From a bacterium HR11 (GTDB taxonomy: Bacteria > Acidobacteriota > HRBIN11): DNA of 64,000 nucleotides. The notes under the pieces are model-generated. The model did no database searches. It was not told the DNA's origin and saw only the letters and a list, made by a program, of their open reading frames with translations. Location: contig BEHN01000013.1 in NCBI GenBank assembly GCA_002898535.1, positions 1 through 64,000 on the forward strand, in the 5' to 3' direction. A program made the position numbers and the translations under genes. This document shows, one piece after another, positions 24,349-32,894 of the stretch; position 1 is the stretch's first letter, and every line of letters starts with the position of its first letter.

Positions 24349-24617
24349 TAACCGTTCGGTTGGTGAAAACCCGCATGGATTCGGCTTTTCCGACCCTTCG
24401 GGGAGGACGGTTTTTCAAGCGAAGGGCAGTTCGGCAGTTGGGCAGTTCGGCCGAGCGTCCCGAAAAGCTCTGCCATCCAGGGCTCTATCGGCCCAAGGCC
24501 GTGGCTCGTCACTGCGTTCCTTCGTCACTCCGTCACTTCATCACTTTGAAAAATCGTACTTCCCGGGGGATGGGAAAGGTTGTGCCGACGCCATTCTCAC
24601 GAACCGAACGGCTCTGA
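24349..24617. repeat. family C element (same subtype as 59176-59451, opposite orientation)
   Basis: Left end ACCGTTCGGTTGGTGAAAAC (its first bases degraded), CAGTTCGG octamers, a shared middle (CGAGCGTCC, then GGGCTCTATCGGCC), GTCACTCC octamers and the right end to GAACGGCTCTG at 24617. The inverted sequence of 59176-59451 matches it over nearly its whole length. A further fragment (GGCCGTTCGGGAATTCGG) lies at 24312-24340. Confidence 0.8.
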
Positions 24618-24654
24618 TAGAAGAGAGGGATTTCTCGACGAACGACCCATCGGC

Positions 24655-25257
24655 CTACTGCCCACCGCCCATCGGGCTATGATTCGGGCCGTGACGGCTC
24701 CCGGGGGCGTTCAGGGGGACCTGGGCCTGACAGAGGGGGCAGTCGTCGGCCTCGAAGGTCGGGATCTCCATCCGGAGCAGGGCAACCTTCGGCCACGGGA
24801 AGGTCGCCTCCGGGACGCTCCGGTCCACGATGGCCGCACAGCCGGCGACCGTGCCGCCGCCCTGCTGGACGATGGCGGCGACCTCGTGAGTCGATTGACC
24901 CGTCGTGATGACGTCCTCGACGATCCAGTAGGCCCGGCCGGCCTCGATGCGCTGGTCCCGCCGGAGGGCCATCTTGTCGCCGAACCGCTCGGTGAATAGA
25001 AAGGGCGTCCCCAGGGCTCGGGCGACCTCGTAGCCGATCAAGATGGCCCCCAGGGCCGGGCTGATGACGGCGTCAGGGGTCCCGTGGGCTCGGATCGAGT
25101 CGCTCAGGCCTCGACCCAGCTCCTCGGCGTACCAGGGGAACTGCAGGATGCGGGCGCACTGCACGTACGTGTCCGAGTGGCGACCCGAACTCAGGAGGAA
25201 ATGGCCCTTCAGGATGGCCCCGTTCTGGTACAGGATGCGATACCACCGGTCCCGCAT
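24655..25257 (-). CDS. pyrE: orotate phosphoribosyltransferase
   Basis: A 200-residue enzyme of de novo pyrimidine synthesis, joining orotate and PRPP to give OMP. It has LKGHFLLSSGRHSDTYVQ, DAVISPALGAILIGYEVARAL, the dimer-loop FTERFGDKMALRR, and the PRPP motif YWIVEDVITTGQST. A CPLC pair near the C-terminus is unusual for the family and might bind metal. It follows hslU on the same strand by 82 bp. Confidence 0.92.
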   Translation of the reverse strand: MRDRWYRILYQNGAILKGHFLLSSGRHSDTYVQCARILQFPWYAEELGRGLSDSIRAHGTPDAVISPALGAILIGYEVARALGTPFLFTERFGDKMALRRDQRIEAGRAYWIVEDVITTGQSTHEVAAIVQQGGGTVAGCAAIVDRSVPEATFPWPKVALLRMEIPTFEADDCPLCQAQVPLNAPGSRHGPNHSPMGGGQ

Positions 25258-25339
25258 GAGTACAGTCTTCGGGGTTCGAGGCTCGGGCTCTCATCGGACC
25301 CGGGCCCGAGCGCCTGAGTTCCGGCACCGAACCCCCATT

Positions 25340-26737
25340 TTACAGGATGTATCGGCTCAGGTCTTGGTTCTGGACGATGTCCCGGAGCTGACGCTGGACG
25401 TACTCCCGCGTGACGGTGACCCGCTGGCCCCGAAGCTCGTCGGCATAGAAGGTGACTTCCTCCAGGACCTTTTCCATGACCGTGTGGAGGCGTCGGGCCC
25501 CGATGTTTTCGAGTTGCTCGTTCAGCCGGGCCGCCATGGCGGCGATCTCGTCGAGGGCGTCGTCGGTGAACTCGAGAGTGACGCCTTCCGTCGCCAGGAG
25601 GGCCTGGTACTGCTTGGTCAGGGCGTTCTCCGGCTCCTTCAGGATGCGCACGAACTCGGCGGCCCCCAGGGGCTCCAGCTCGACCCGGATAGGGAATCGA
25701 CCCTGAAGCTCGGGGATCAGGTCCGACGGCTTCGACACGTGAAAGGCCCCGGCGGCGATGAACAGGATGTGGTGGGTCCGGACGGGACCGTATCGGGTCA
25801 CGACCGTCGTCCCCTCGACGATGGGCAGGAGGTCCCGCTGGACGCCCTCCCGGCTGACGTCCGGGCCGTGACCCGTTTCCCGGCCGGCGATCTTGTCGAT
25901 CTCGTCGATGAAGATGATACCGTCCTGCTCGGCCCGCCGGATGGCCTCCTGGGTGACGGCGTCCATGTCGATGAGCTTTTCCTGCTCTTCCCGCTCGAGG
26001 TACTCGAGGGCCTCGGGGATCCGCATTCGCTGGCGCTTCGTCCTCTGGAAGACGTTCGGCGCCAGCTCCCGGAAGGCCGCTTCCAGTTCTTCCATGCCGG
26101 CCATCTGGGTCAGGAAGGCAAAGGCCGGGGGCGTCTTCTCCTGGACGTCCAGCTCGACCCACTGGTTGTCCAGCTCGCCCCGGAGGATCCGCTCCCGGAG
26201 CTCCCGCCGCTCGGCCCGATGGAGCTCCCGCTGGCGCTGTCGCTCGGCCGGCGACGCCCGGGGGTCCAACCGGAGGCTCGGGACCAGGAGGTCGACCAGG
26301 CGTTCCAGGGCGTTCTCCCGGGCCTTCGCCTGGACCCGCTGGATGTGCTCCTGCTTGACCATCTGGACGGCGATCTCGGCCAGGTCCCGGACCATCGACT
26401 CGACGTCCCGACCGACGTAGCCGACCTCCGTGTATTTGGTCGCCTCGACCTTCAGGAAGGGGGACCGCACGAGCCGGGCCAGACGGCGGGCGATCTCCGT
26501 CTTGCCGACGCCCGTCGGCCCGATCATCAGGATGTTCTTGGGGGCGATCTCCTCGGCGACCTCCGGGGGGAGCAGACGCCGTCGGATGCGGTTCCGGACG
26601 GCGATGGCCACGGCCCGCTTGGCCTTTTCCTGGCCGACGATGTACTTGTTCAGCTCCTCGACGATCCGCCGGGGCGTGAGGTAGTGGACGATTTCCTGCT
26701 GGGCCTCTTCCAGCCAGTCGGCCTTCGGTGCCTGCAT
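25340..26737 (-). CDS. hslU: ATP-dependent protease ATPase subunit HslU
   Basis: A 465-residue AAA+ unfoldase that feeds substrates to HslV. Walker A GPTGVGKT is at 73-80, the pore motif follows in [17 protein letters not shown], the long I-domain covers about 110-240, and Walker B IIFIDEID is at 274-281. The C-terminal ISRYIL-type tail (LSRYIL), which docks into HslV, is intact. It starts 2 nt after the hslV stop. Confidence 0.96.
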   Translation of the reverse strand: MQAPKADWLEEAQQEIVHYLTPRRIVEELNKYIVGQEKAKRAVAIAVRNRIRRRLLPPEVAEEIAPKNILMIGPTGVGKTEIARRLARLVRSPFLKVEATKYTEVGYVGRDVESMVRDLAEIAVQMVKQEHIQRVQAKARENALERLVDLLVPSLRLDPRASPAERQRQRELHRAERRELRERILRGELDNQWVELDVQEKTPPAFAFLTQMAGMEELEAAFRELAPNVFQRTKRQRMRIPEALEYLEREEQEKLIDMDAVTQEAIRRAEQDGIIFIDEIDKIAGRETGHGPDVSREGVQRDLLPIVEGTTVVTRYGPVRTHHILFIAAGAFHVSKPSDLIPELQGRFPIRVELEPLGAAEFVRILKEPENALTKQYQALLATEGVTLEFTDDALDEIAAMAARLNEQLENIGARRLHTVMEKVLEEVTFYADELRGQRVTVTREYVQRQLRDIVQNQDLSRYIL

Positions 26738-26739
26738 CG

Positions 26740-27306
26740 TCAGTCCTCGGCTTCCAGCGTCTCGATGATGATGTTTTCGTTCGTGTACACGCAGATCTGG
26801 GCGGCGATCTTCAAGGCCTCGCGGGCGATCTCCGCCGCCGACAGGGACGAAAACTGCATGAGGGCCCGGGCCGCCGCCATGGCGTAAGGCCCCCCCGAAC
26901 CGATGGCCAGGAGGCCGTCGTCGGGCTCGATGAGGTCCCCGGCCCCCGACAGGAGAAACATCTTCCGAGCGTCGGCCACGATCAGCAGGGCCTCGAGATG
27001 CCGCAGGACCCGGTCCGTCCGCCAGTCTTGGGCCAGCTCGACGGCCGCCCGCTGGAGATTGCCCCGGAACTCCTCCAGACGGGACTCAAAGCGGGTGAAC
27101 AAGGCGAAGGCGTCGGCCGCCGAACCGGCAAAGCCGGCCAGGACCTTGTCGTGGTACAGCCGCCGGATCTTCCGGGCCGTGTGCTTGATCTTCATGTCGT
27201 GCAGGGTCACCTGCCCGTCGCCGGCCATCGCCACCTGACCGTTGTGGCGGACGCAGACGACGGTCGTCCCGTGGAACTTCAGCTTTTCCCGATCGCCTGG
27301 TACCAT
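26740..27306 (-). CDS. hslV: ATP-dependent protease peptidase subunit HslV
   Basis: A 188-residue N-terminal-nucleophile hydrolase. The mature enzyme should begin at Thr14 in [20 protein letters not shown], after a 13-residue propeptide. [16 protein letters not shown] and the C-terminal NIIIETLE are typical. The ATG at 27306 is used; the open frame continues upstream through tRNA-Leu and cannot be coding. It is the first protein gene of a tRNA-Leu/hslV/hslU/pyrE run on one strand. Confidence 0.94.
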   Translation of the reverse strand: MVPGDREKLKFHGTTVVCVRHNGQVAMAGDGQVTLHDMKIKHTARKIRRLYHDKVLAGFAGSAADAFALFTRFESRLEEFRGNLQRAAVELAQDWRTDRVLRHLEALLIVADARKMFLLSGAGDLIEPDDGLLAIGSGGPYAMAAARALMQFSSLSAAEIAREALKIAAQICVYTNENIIIETLEAED

Positions 27307-27365
27307 CTCCGATCCCCCATCCCAAATCGGCACCGGGCAGGGCCGGCACCCTATGCCACCCCGCG

Positions 27366-27450
27366 TGGTGCGGAAGGGGGGACTCGAACCCCCACGGGAG
27401 GACCCCATCGGATCCTAAGTCCGACGCGTCTGCCATTCCGCCACTTCCGC
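27366..27450 (-). tRNA. tRNA-Leu (anticodon TAG), CCA encoded
   Basis: Acceptor GCGGAAG/CTTCCGC with discriminator A and encoded CCA. The anticodon stem TCGGA/TCCGA encloses CTTAGGA. A long variable arm and GGTTCGAGTCC in the T arm mark a class II leucine tRNA of 85 nt. Confidence 0.94.
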
Positions 27451-27604
27451 ACCCCTAAGACCCGACCCGGCGGCCGGTCCCATATCGCCGTGGACGGAGT
27501 TTAGTTTATGCGGATTCCCCGGGGATGTCCATCGGGATGGAGCTGACCGTTGATCACCGTGGGGGAGGTCGGCGGATGGGCCGTCGGCAAGCAGGGAAAT
27601 AGGG

Positions 27605-27660
27605 CACCACTCGCCACGCGCCATTCGCTATTTGCCACTCGCCATTCGCCATTCGCTATT
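27605..27660. repeat. CGCCATT heptamer array
   Basis: About eight units (CGCCACT, CGCCATT, CGCTATT, TGCCACT) running into the 3' end of dcd, whose TAG stop (minus strand) is formed by a GAATAGC unit. Confidence 0.8.
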
Positions 27661-28207
27661 CCGGCCGGGGCGGCGTGACCCCCGTCTGGGCCTGGTACTT
27701 GCCCCGGCGGTCGGCGTACGACGTCTCGCAGACCTCGTCGGCCTTCAGGAAGACGACCTGGGCGATCCCCTCGTGGGCGTAAACGCAGACAGGGAAACGC
27801 CCGCCGTTGACGAGGGCCATCGTGATGTGACCCTCCCACTCGGGCTCCAGGGGCGTCACGTTCACGATGAGGCCGCACCGGGCGTAGGTCGACTTCCCGA
27901 ACACGAGGCCCAGGACGTGCCGGGGAATCCGGAAGTACTCTAGGCTCCGGGTCAGGACCGTCTCCCCCGGCTGAATCCAGAAGCGGTCGGCCGAGACCGC
28001 CTCGACGGACCCCTCAAACGGCCGCTTGGGGTCCCAGCCGTCGGTCGGGACATACCGGTGAAATTCCGGCGCCAGGCGCAGGTCGTACCCGTAGCCGGCC
28101 GTCCCGTACGAGATCACGCTCGCCCGGACGAGCGTCGGCTCGAAGGGCTCGATCATCCGATACTGCTCGACCAGAGCCCGGATCTGCCGGTCTGACAGGA
28201 CGCCCAT
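27656..28207 (-). CDS. dcd: dCTP deaminase
   Basis: A 183-residue enzyme making dUTP from dCTP for thymidylate synthesis. It has the start MGVLSDRQIRALVEQ, SYGTAGYGYDLRL, FGKSTYARCGLIVNVTPLEP with the catalytic glutamate, EWEGHITMAL and the C-terminal AQVVFLKAD. Whether it also carries dUTPase activity cannot be told. A GGAGGTGG precedes the ATG. Confidence 0.93.
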   Translation of the reverse strand: MGVLSDRQIRALVEQYRMIEPFEPTLVRASVISYGTAGYGYDLRLAPEFHRYVPTDGWDPKRPFEGSVEAVSADRFWIQPGETVLTRSLEYFRIPRHVLGLVFGKSTYARCGLIVNVTPLEPEWEGHITMALVNGGRFPVCVYAHEGIAQVVFLKADEVCETSYADRRGKYQAQTGVTPPRPE

Positions 28208-28221
28208 GAGCCACCTCCATG

Positions 28222-28269
28222 GGGATTACGGATTGGGGATTGGGGATTGCGGATTGCGGATTGCGAATT
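28222..28269. repeat. GGATTGS heptamer array
   Basis: Six to seven units of GGATTGG, GGATTGC and relatives. It lies on one side of the four-helix-bundle gene. The rest of 28270-28409 holds nothing recognisable. Confidence 0.85.
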
Positions 28270-28409
28270 TTAGCTTACTGGATGGGCTTACCTGCAGGCT
28301 GACAAACGGGGATTGCCTCAACACATAAGGGACGACTGACACCTGGATTCCGAATGACTTCAGTCGGCGCGATGGGCGACTACCCGGTCTGTAGATGACG
28401 AGATCGTTA

Positions 28410-28772
28410 TCATTTCGAAAGGCGGGATCTTACGGTCTTGCCGATGCGGGTGAAGATAGCCAAGAGCTCTCGACACTCTTGAAGCAGGGCGGTTCGCTCT
28501 TCGGGGTCCCCTATTTGCAAGGCCTCGATTAACTCAAGCCAGTATAAGGTTTCACTGGCCTCTTTCTCGACGACGGCGACCTTATGGAGGAAATCCTTTC
28601 TCGACTCAGCCCGGTTGGCCTCCCGATAATTGGCGCCTATCGACGTAGCGGCCCGGACCAATTGCATCTCCAAGACCTGCATCGACCGGCGGAAAGGCAG
28701 GGTTTGGGCAAACCGGAGGACCCGGACGGCAAAGGCCTGAGTTCTCTTTTCCGAGACTTGTGGAGTCATCAC
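28410..28772 (-). CDS. four-helix-bundle (S23/IVP-like) protein
   Basis: A 120-residue all-helical protein matching the small family first known from intervening sequences of 23S rRNA genes: FAQTLPFRRSMQVLEMQLVRA, ATSIGANYREANRAESRKDF, EKEASETLYWLELIEAL. Related bundles serve as accessory factors (Avd) in diversity-generating retroelements, but no reverse transcriptase or template repeat is near. The function here is unknown. It is flanked by different heptamer arrays on each side, which suggests it entered with or between repeats. Confidence 0.8.
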   Translation of the reverse strand: MMTPQVSEKRTQAFAVRVLRFAQTLPFRRSMQVLEMQLVRAATSIGANYREANRAESRKDFLHKVAVVEKEASETLYWLELIEALQIGDPEERTALLQECRELLAIFTRIGKTVRSRLSK

Positions 28773-28839
28773 CTGCTCCTATGGAAAGATCCTCGCCTTT
28801 CCTCCATGCAACTTCGGGAAAACCCATTCGGTAATCTCC

Positions 28840-28872
28840 CAATCCACAATTCACAATTCACAATTCACAATC
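28840..28872. repeat. CAATTCA heptamer array
   Basis: Four to five units (CAATCCA, CAATTCA three times, CAATCCC) between the four-helix-bundle gene and fumC. The AT-rich unit stands out in this GC-rich region. Confidence 0.85.
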
Positions 28873-28878
28873 CCTTCC

Positions 28879-30303
28879 CTATCCCCCCGCCCCCGGCAGG
28901 ACGTCGGCTGACGGCCCCAGGAGCCGGTCCGGCCGCAGAACCTCGTCGGCCTCGCTCGGCGTGAGGAGGCCCATCTCGACGACGACCTGTCGGACGGTCT
29001 TCCGCTCCCTGTACGCCCGGTAGGCGATTTCGGCCGCCCGGTCGTAGCCGACCCGCAGGGCCAGGGGCGTCACCAGGGCCATGGACCACTCCATCAGTTC
29101 CCGACAGCGGTCCCGGTCGGCCTGAATCCCGCGGACGCACTTCTCCGTCAGGACCCGGCAGGCGTTGCCCAGGAGGCGGACGCTCTCCAGCGTGTAGTAG
29201 GCCATCATCGGCTTCATGACGTTCAGCTCCAGGAGGCTCCCCTGGACGCCCATCGTGACGGCCACGTGCATGCCCATCACGGCGGCGGCGACCTGGGTCA
29301 TCATCTCCGGGATGACGGGGTTGACCTTCCCGGGCATGATGGAACTGCCCGGCTGAAGGGCCGGCAGGACGATCTCTCCGATGGCCGTCCGGGGTCCCGA
29401 ACTGAGCAGGCGCAGGTCGTTGGCGACCTTCATGAGGCTGGCGGCCACGGTGTTGAGGGCGCCCGTCGTCTCGATGAGGGCGTCCCGGCTGGCCAGGGCC
29501 TCAAAGAAGTTCTCGGCCGGCCGGAAGGGAATGCCCAGGCGGTCGGCGATCTTGGCGACCGTGCGGGCCGAAAACTCGGGATGCGTGTTCAGCCCCGTCC
29601 CGACGGCCGTCCCCCCGAGGGCCAGTTCCTCCAGGTGGGGGAACGTCGCCCGTAGACGGGCGATCCCCTTGCGGACCTGGGTCGCATAGCCGCTGAACTC
29701 CTGGCCCAGCGTCACGGGCACGGCGTCCTGCAGGTGAGTCCGTCCGATCTTGACGACGTCGGCGAACTCCTGGGCCTTCGCCGCCAGGGCCTCGGCCAGC
29801 TCGGCCAGGGCCGGCAGGAGGTGCCGTTCGAGTTCGGTCCGCACGGCGATGTGGATGGCCGAGGGGATCACGTCGTTGCTCGACTGGCCCCGGTTGACGT
29901 GGTCGTTCGGATGGACCGGATGTCGGCTTCCCCGGGGGTGGCCCAGGATCTCGTTGGCCCGATTCGCCAGGACCTCGTTCATGTTCATGTTCGTGGACGT
30001 GCCCGAGCCCGTCTGGAAGACGTCTACGGGGAAGTGGTCGTCCCATCGGCCCGCGTAGACCTCCTCGGCCGCCTGGATGATGGCATCGGCCAGGGCCCGG
30101 TCGATGAGACCGAGCTCGGCGTTCGTCTCGGCGGCGTAGCGCTTGATCAGGGCCAGGGCCCGAATCACGGGCGTCGGGATGCGGTAGCCGCTGACGGGAA
30201 AGTTCTCGACGGCCCGTTGGGTCTGAGCCCCCCAGAGGGCCCAGACCGGCACGGGCACCTCGCCCATCGAGTCCCGTTCCGTACGATATTCCGACCCGGA
30301 CAT
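28879..30303 (-). CDS. fumC: class II fumarate hydratase
   Basis: A 474-residue iron-independent TCA-cycle enzyme interconverting fumarate and malate. It has MGEVPVPVWALWGAQTQRA, the substrate loops GSGTSTNMNMNEV and HPNDHVNRGQSSNDV, KIGRTHLQDAVPV, and the superfamily signature GSSIMPGKVNP. The chosen ATG has AGGAGG 6 nt upstream. A longer frame upstream is translated repeat DNA. A role as aspartase is less likely given the fumarase-type N-terminal motif. Confidence 0.93.
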   Translation of the reverse strand: MSGSEYRTERDSMGEVPVPVWALWGAQTQRAVENFPVSGYRIPTPVIRALALIKRYAAETNAELGLIDRALADAIIQAAEEVYAGRWDDHFPVDVFQTGSGTSTNMNMNEVLANRANEILGHPRGSRHPVHPNDHVNRGQSSNDVIPSAIHIAVRTELERHLLPALAELAEALAAKAQEFADVVKIGRTHLQDAVPVTLGQEFSGYATQVRKGIARLRATFPHLEELALGGTAVGTGLNTHPEFSARTVAKIADRLGIPFRPAENFFEALASRDALIETTGALNTVAASLMKVANDLRLLSSGPRTAIGEIVLPALQPGSSIMPGKVNPVIPEMMTQVAAAVMGMHVAVTMGVQGSLLELNVMKPMMAYYTLESVRLLGNACRVLTEKCVRGIQADRDRCRELMEWSMALVTPLALRVGYDRAAEIAYRAYRERKTVRQVVVEMGLLTPSEADEVLRPDRLLGPSADVLPGAGG

Positions 30304-30329
30304 CCGAAGCCTCCTCTCAGAGTTCGATA

Positions 30330-30372
30330 TCAGGATGCAGGATACGGGATGCAGGATGCAAGATGCGGGATG
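30330..30372. repeat. GGATGCA heptamer array
   Basis: Six units (GGATGCA, GGATACG, AGATGCG) just upstream of fumC. Confidence 0.8.
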
Positions 30373-30419
30373 ACGATCCTGAGTACCGGGTGCTGGGTCC
30401 CAGGATAAGGACCGGAACA

Positions 30420-30528
30420 AGTTTCAAAACTCACCGCCGAGGCGCAGAGGACGCAGAAGACGAGGGTTTTTCTTCGATTTTTCTCTGCGTTCTCAGCGTC
30501 TCAGCGGTGGAATGGAGGTTTTGAAATA
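30420..30528. repeat. palindromic repeat with GTTTCAAAAC ends
   Basis: Outer inverted repeat TTTCAAAACTC / GAGGTTTTGAAA encloses a second pair, CACCGCCGAGGCGCAGAG against CTCTGCGTTCTCAGCGTCTC, with a T-rich centre. It resembles a widespread intergenic repeat of the CGCAGAGACGCAGAG type. It separates divergent fumC and the HAD gene and could act as a bidirectional hairpin. Confidence 0.7.
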
Positions 30529-30540
30529 CGATCCCCGTTC

Positions 30541-30590
30541 CCATCTTGCATCCTGCATCTTGTATCTTGCATCTTGCATCCTGAATCCTA
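30541..30590. repeat. CATCTTG heptamer array
   Basis: Seven units (CATCTTG, CATCCTG, TATCTTG), the reverse complement of the GGATGCA family at 30330, directly before the HAD gene. Confidence 0.85.
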
Positions 30591-30604
30591 ACTCTAAAAT
30601 CGCG

Positions 30605-31429
30605 ATGCTTCGCCTCGACGACATCGACGCCGTTTTGTTCGACCTGGACGGAACGCTGTACACACCGGCCGGCCTCGTCCCGGGTGCGGTCGAGGCCGTT
30701 CAGGCCCTCAAAGCCCAAGGTCTCGCCGTCCGGTTCGTCACGAACACGACGTCCCGGAGCCGGGCCGCCCTGGCCGAACGGCTGAAGGCCCTCGGCTTCT
30801 CCGCCGAGACCCACGAAATCTACAGCCCGACCTGGGCGGCCGGGGCCTTCCTGCGGTCTCGCGGGGCCCGGGCGTACCTCCTCGTCCCGCCGGGCGCCCT
30901 GGAAGACTTCGCCGGCATCCCCACGGACGATGAACATCCCGACTACGTCGTCATCGGCGACCTGGGCGAGGCCTGGACCTTCGAGAAGCTGAACCGGGCC
31001 TTTCGGCTCATCCTCGAGCGGAGTGCTCGGCTCATCGGCCTGGGTCGGACGAAGTACTGGCAGGGCCCCGACGGGCTCCGTCTGGACGTGGGCCCCTTCG
31101 TGGCCGCCCTGGAGGAGGCGACGGGTCGGCCGGCCCTGATCCTGGGCAAGCCCGACCCGGCCTTCTGGGAAGCCATCCTGCGGGACCTGAACCGGCCGCC
31201 GACACGGGTCGTCATGGTCGGCGACGACATCGAGGTCGACGTCGCCGGCGCCCAGCGGGTCGGCCTTCGGGGCGTCCTGGTCCGGACCGGCAAGTTCCGG
31301 CCGGCCGACCTGGAGCGGGGCATCCAGCCTGACGCCGTGCTGGCCTCGGTCGCCGACCTGCCGGCTTTAGTGCTGGGAAAGAAAGGCGAGGCCGCCCCTG
31401 GAAATCCAGGCGCGGCAGACTATTCTTGA
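30605..31429 (+). CDS. HAD-superfamily (NagD/LHPP-like) phosphatase
   Basis: A 274-residue class IIA HAD hydrolase. Motif I is FDLDGTLYTP with the nucleophile Asp, motif II VTNTTSRS, the motif III lysine lies in ILGKPDPAFW, and motif IV is MVGDDIEVDVAGAQ. The cap insert sits between motifs II and III, as in NagD and the phospholysine/phosphohistidine phosphatase LHPP. The substrate is unknown. A longer frame upstream is repeat-encoded. The TGA at 31427-31429 directly abuts a solo family C end. Confidence 0.8.
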   Translation: MLRLDDIDAVLFDLDGTLYTPAGLVPGAVEAVQALKAQGLAVRFVTNTTSRSRAALAERLKALGFSAETHEIYSPTWAAGAFLRSRGARAYLLVPPGALEDFAGIPTDDEHPDYVVIGDLGEAWTFEKLNRAFRLILERSARLIGLGRTKYWQGPDGLRLDVGPFVAALEEATGRPALILGKPDPAFWEAILRDLNRPPTRVVMVGDDIEVDVAGAQRVGLRGVLVRTGKFRPADLERGIQPDAVLASVADLPALVLGKKGEAAPGNPGAADYS

Positions 31430-31556
31430 CAGAGCCGTTCGGCTCGTAAGAATGATATCGAGATGACCTTTCCTACCGCCCGAGATAAAGGGCGGACGGC
31501 GAAGGGCGAGTGGCGAATAGCGAATAGCGAATGGCGAGTGGCGAATGGCGAGTGGG
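31430..31556. repeat. solo family C left end plus GGCGAAT heptamer array
   Basis: CAGAGCCGTTCGGCTCGTAA begins at 31430, the base after the HAD stop; no matching right end follows. 31497-31556 is eight or nine units of GGCGAGT, GGCGAAT and AGCGAAT. Confidence 0.75.
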
Positions 31557-31615
31557 AACCTATCTCCCTACCTGCCGATTGCCCATCGGCCGGATCGCTG
31601 ATCCGGAAGCTTCAC

Positions 31616-31704
31616 GCCGGAGTGGCGGAACTGGCAGACGCGCCAGACTCAAAATCTGGTGGGGTTCACGCCCCGTGCGGGTTCGACTCCCGCCTCCGGC
31701 ACCA
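31616..31704 (+). tRNA. tRNA-Leu (anticodon CAA), CCA encoded
   Basis: Acceptor GCCGGAG/CTCCGGC, discriminator A and encoded CCA. The anticodon stem CCAGA/TCTGG encloses CTCAAAA. A long variable arm and GGTTCGACTCC in the T arm give a class II leucine tRNA of 89 nt. Confidence 0.94.
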
Positions 31705-31790
31705 TCGCCCCCTTTATCGGGCCCCCAGCCGGACCTCGATGGGTGCTGACCCTGGCGCATATGGGCTCATAGGTCAAGCCAATGATAGAG

Positions 31791-32113
31791 CCCCTTTCCC
31801 GGCCGACGGGTCGTCGATGCCCTGGTGGACCCGCCCTTTGCCCTGCCCATCGCCGTGGCGGGCATCACCCTGAACGCCCTCTTCACACCTACAGATATCC
31901 GGGGCCTGACGAATATCACCACGCTCCACGTGCAGGAAGAGGCCCTGGAGGTGGCCGATCGCGTGGTCGTGATGAACGAGGGGGGACCTGATCGAGGCCG
32001 AACTGAGCCAGGAACGCTACCGTGAGCTAAAGTTCCGCGAGGGCGAGCGGGTATTCGTCAAGCCCCGCCATCTGCGGGTCTTTGTGCACGAGTCCCCTGT
32101 CCTCGACGTATAG
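31791..32113 (+). pseudogene. remnant of a sulfate transporter operon (cysT fused to cysA pieces)
   Basis: One frame reads FPGRRVVDALVDPPFALPIA and VAGITLNALF, the second-helix region of the CysT permease. It passes through IRGLTNITTL directly into HVQEEALEVADRVVVMNEG, the D-loop/switch region of the CysA ATPase (normally THDQEEA). A frameshift in a run of seven G at about 31978-31985 moves to the frame reading DLIEAELSQERYRELKFREG and then ERVFVKPRHLRVFV, ending at TAG 32111-32113 as CysA C-termini do. All of CysW, most of CysT and the CysA nucleotide site are gone. This is a decayed operon reduced to about 320 bp. Confidence 0.75.
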
Positions 32114-32172
32114 GCCGACCGGGCCGGTCGGCTCCATGCGCGCCCCGATCGGTTCGGCTTTCTGGACCCTTC

Positions 32173-32445
32173 GAGAACGGCGAACGGCGAGTGGCGAGTA
32201 GCGAGTGGCGAACGGCATAGGGTCCATAGCCCGCATCTCACGACCCCGCTGTAGCGAGCGGGACGGGGATAAAGGGCAAAGCGCAAAGAGCATAAAGCCC
32301 CGAACCCCTCAGCCTTCATCCCGGCCCCTGGGACCTCGGGCCCCATGCCCATCCTGCATCTTACATCCTGTATCTTGCATCCTGCATCGGCCTATCGGCC
32401 GACCTGTCCGATGGCCGAATTCCCGAACTCCCGTCAAGGCCGATC
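32173..32445. repeat. mixed heptamer/octamer arrays
   Basis: GGCGAAC units at 32175-32215, AAAGGGC/AAAGAGC heptamers at 32269-32300, CATCCTG heptamers at 32349-32389 and GAATTCCCGAACTCCCG octamers near 32415-32435. They fill the space between the operon remnant and the btuB promoter. Confidence 0.75.
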
Positions 32446-32455
32446 GCTCCTGGAT

Positions 32456-32485
32456 TTGACTCGGCCGGGGGTGACCGCCTATGAT
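32456..32485 (+). promoter_or_regulatory. promoter of the cobalamin riboswitch transcript
   Basis: TTGACT at 32456-32461 and TATGAT at 32480-32485 are 18 nt apart. The predicted start near 32492 lies just before the riboswitch closing stem. Confidence 0.6.
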
Positions 32486-32509
32486 AGGCGGTGCGATGTA
32501 AGCCAGCCG

Positions 32510-32680
32510 GGACCAGGTGCCCCGCAAGGGGTGAAAAGGGAAAGGGGTGCGAGTCCCCTGCGGTCCCGCCGCCGTGACCGGGGACGAAAGCGCCGGCACG
32601 CCACTGGGAGCGGCCCTGGGGGCCTCCCGGGAAGGCGGCGCGAGTAGGACGATCCGGAAGCCGGAAGACCTGCCTGGTCC
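32510..32680 (+). promoter_or_regulatory. cobalamin riboswitch
   Basis: The closing stem pairs GGACCAGG (32510-32517) with CCTGGTCC (32673-32680). Inside are the core elements AAGGGGTGCGAGTCCCCTGC, GCCACTGGGA, GGGAAGGCGG and the B12-box variant AAGCCGGAAGACCTGCC. The aptamer binds adenosyl- or methylcobalamin and should shut down btuB when B12 is ample. The 214 nt down to the btuB start, which include a self-complementary GTCTTCTCCGCGGAGAGAAG, would hold the expression platform. Confidence 0.93.
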
Positions 32681-32894
32681 TGCTCACCGGTCTTCTCCGC
32701 GGAGAGAAGCCGTGAGGCCGTGAAGGCACGCTGGGGCGACCCACCGACCTTCAGCCTCTCGCCGAATTTCTCCGTGGACGTCGGCCGCATCCTGGGTGGA
32801 GTCTTTCTGGGCCTGCGGACCGGGCCGGCGTCCGTCCCGAGAAGATCGGCCTCCTCGGCTGGCTGACCCCATCCTGCCGTGAGGAGGTCGAACG

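Noticed and set aside
28410-28772. Diversity-generating retroelement accessory (Avd)
   Set aside because: The fold is similar, but no reverse transcriptase, template repeat or C-type-lectin target gene is nearby.
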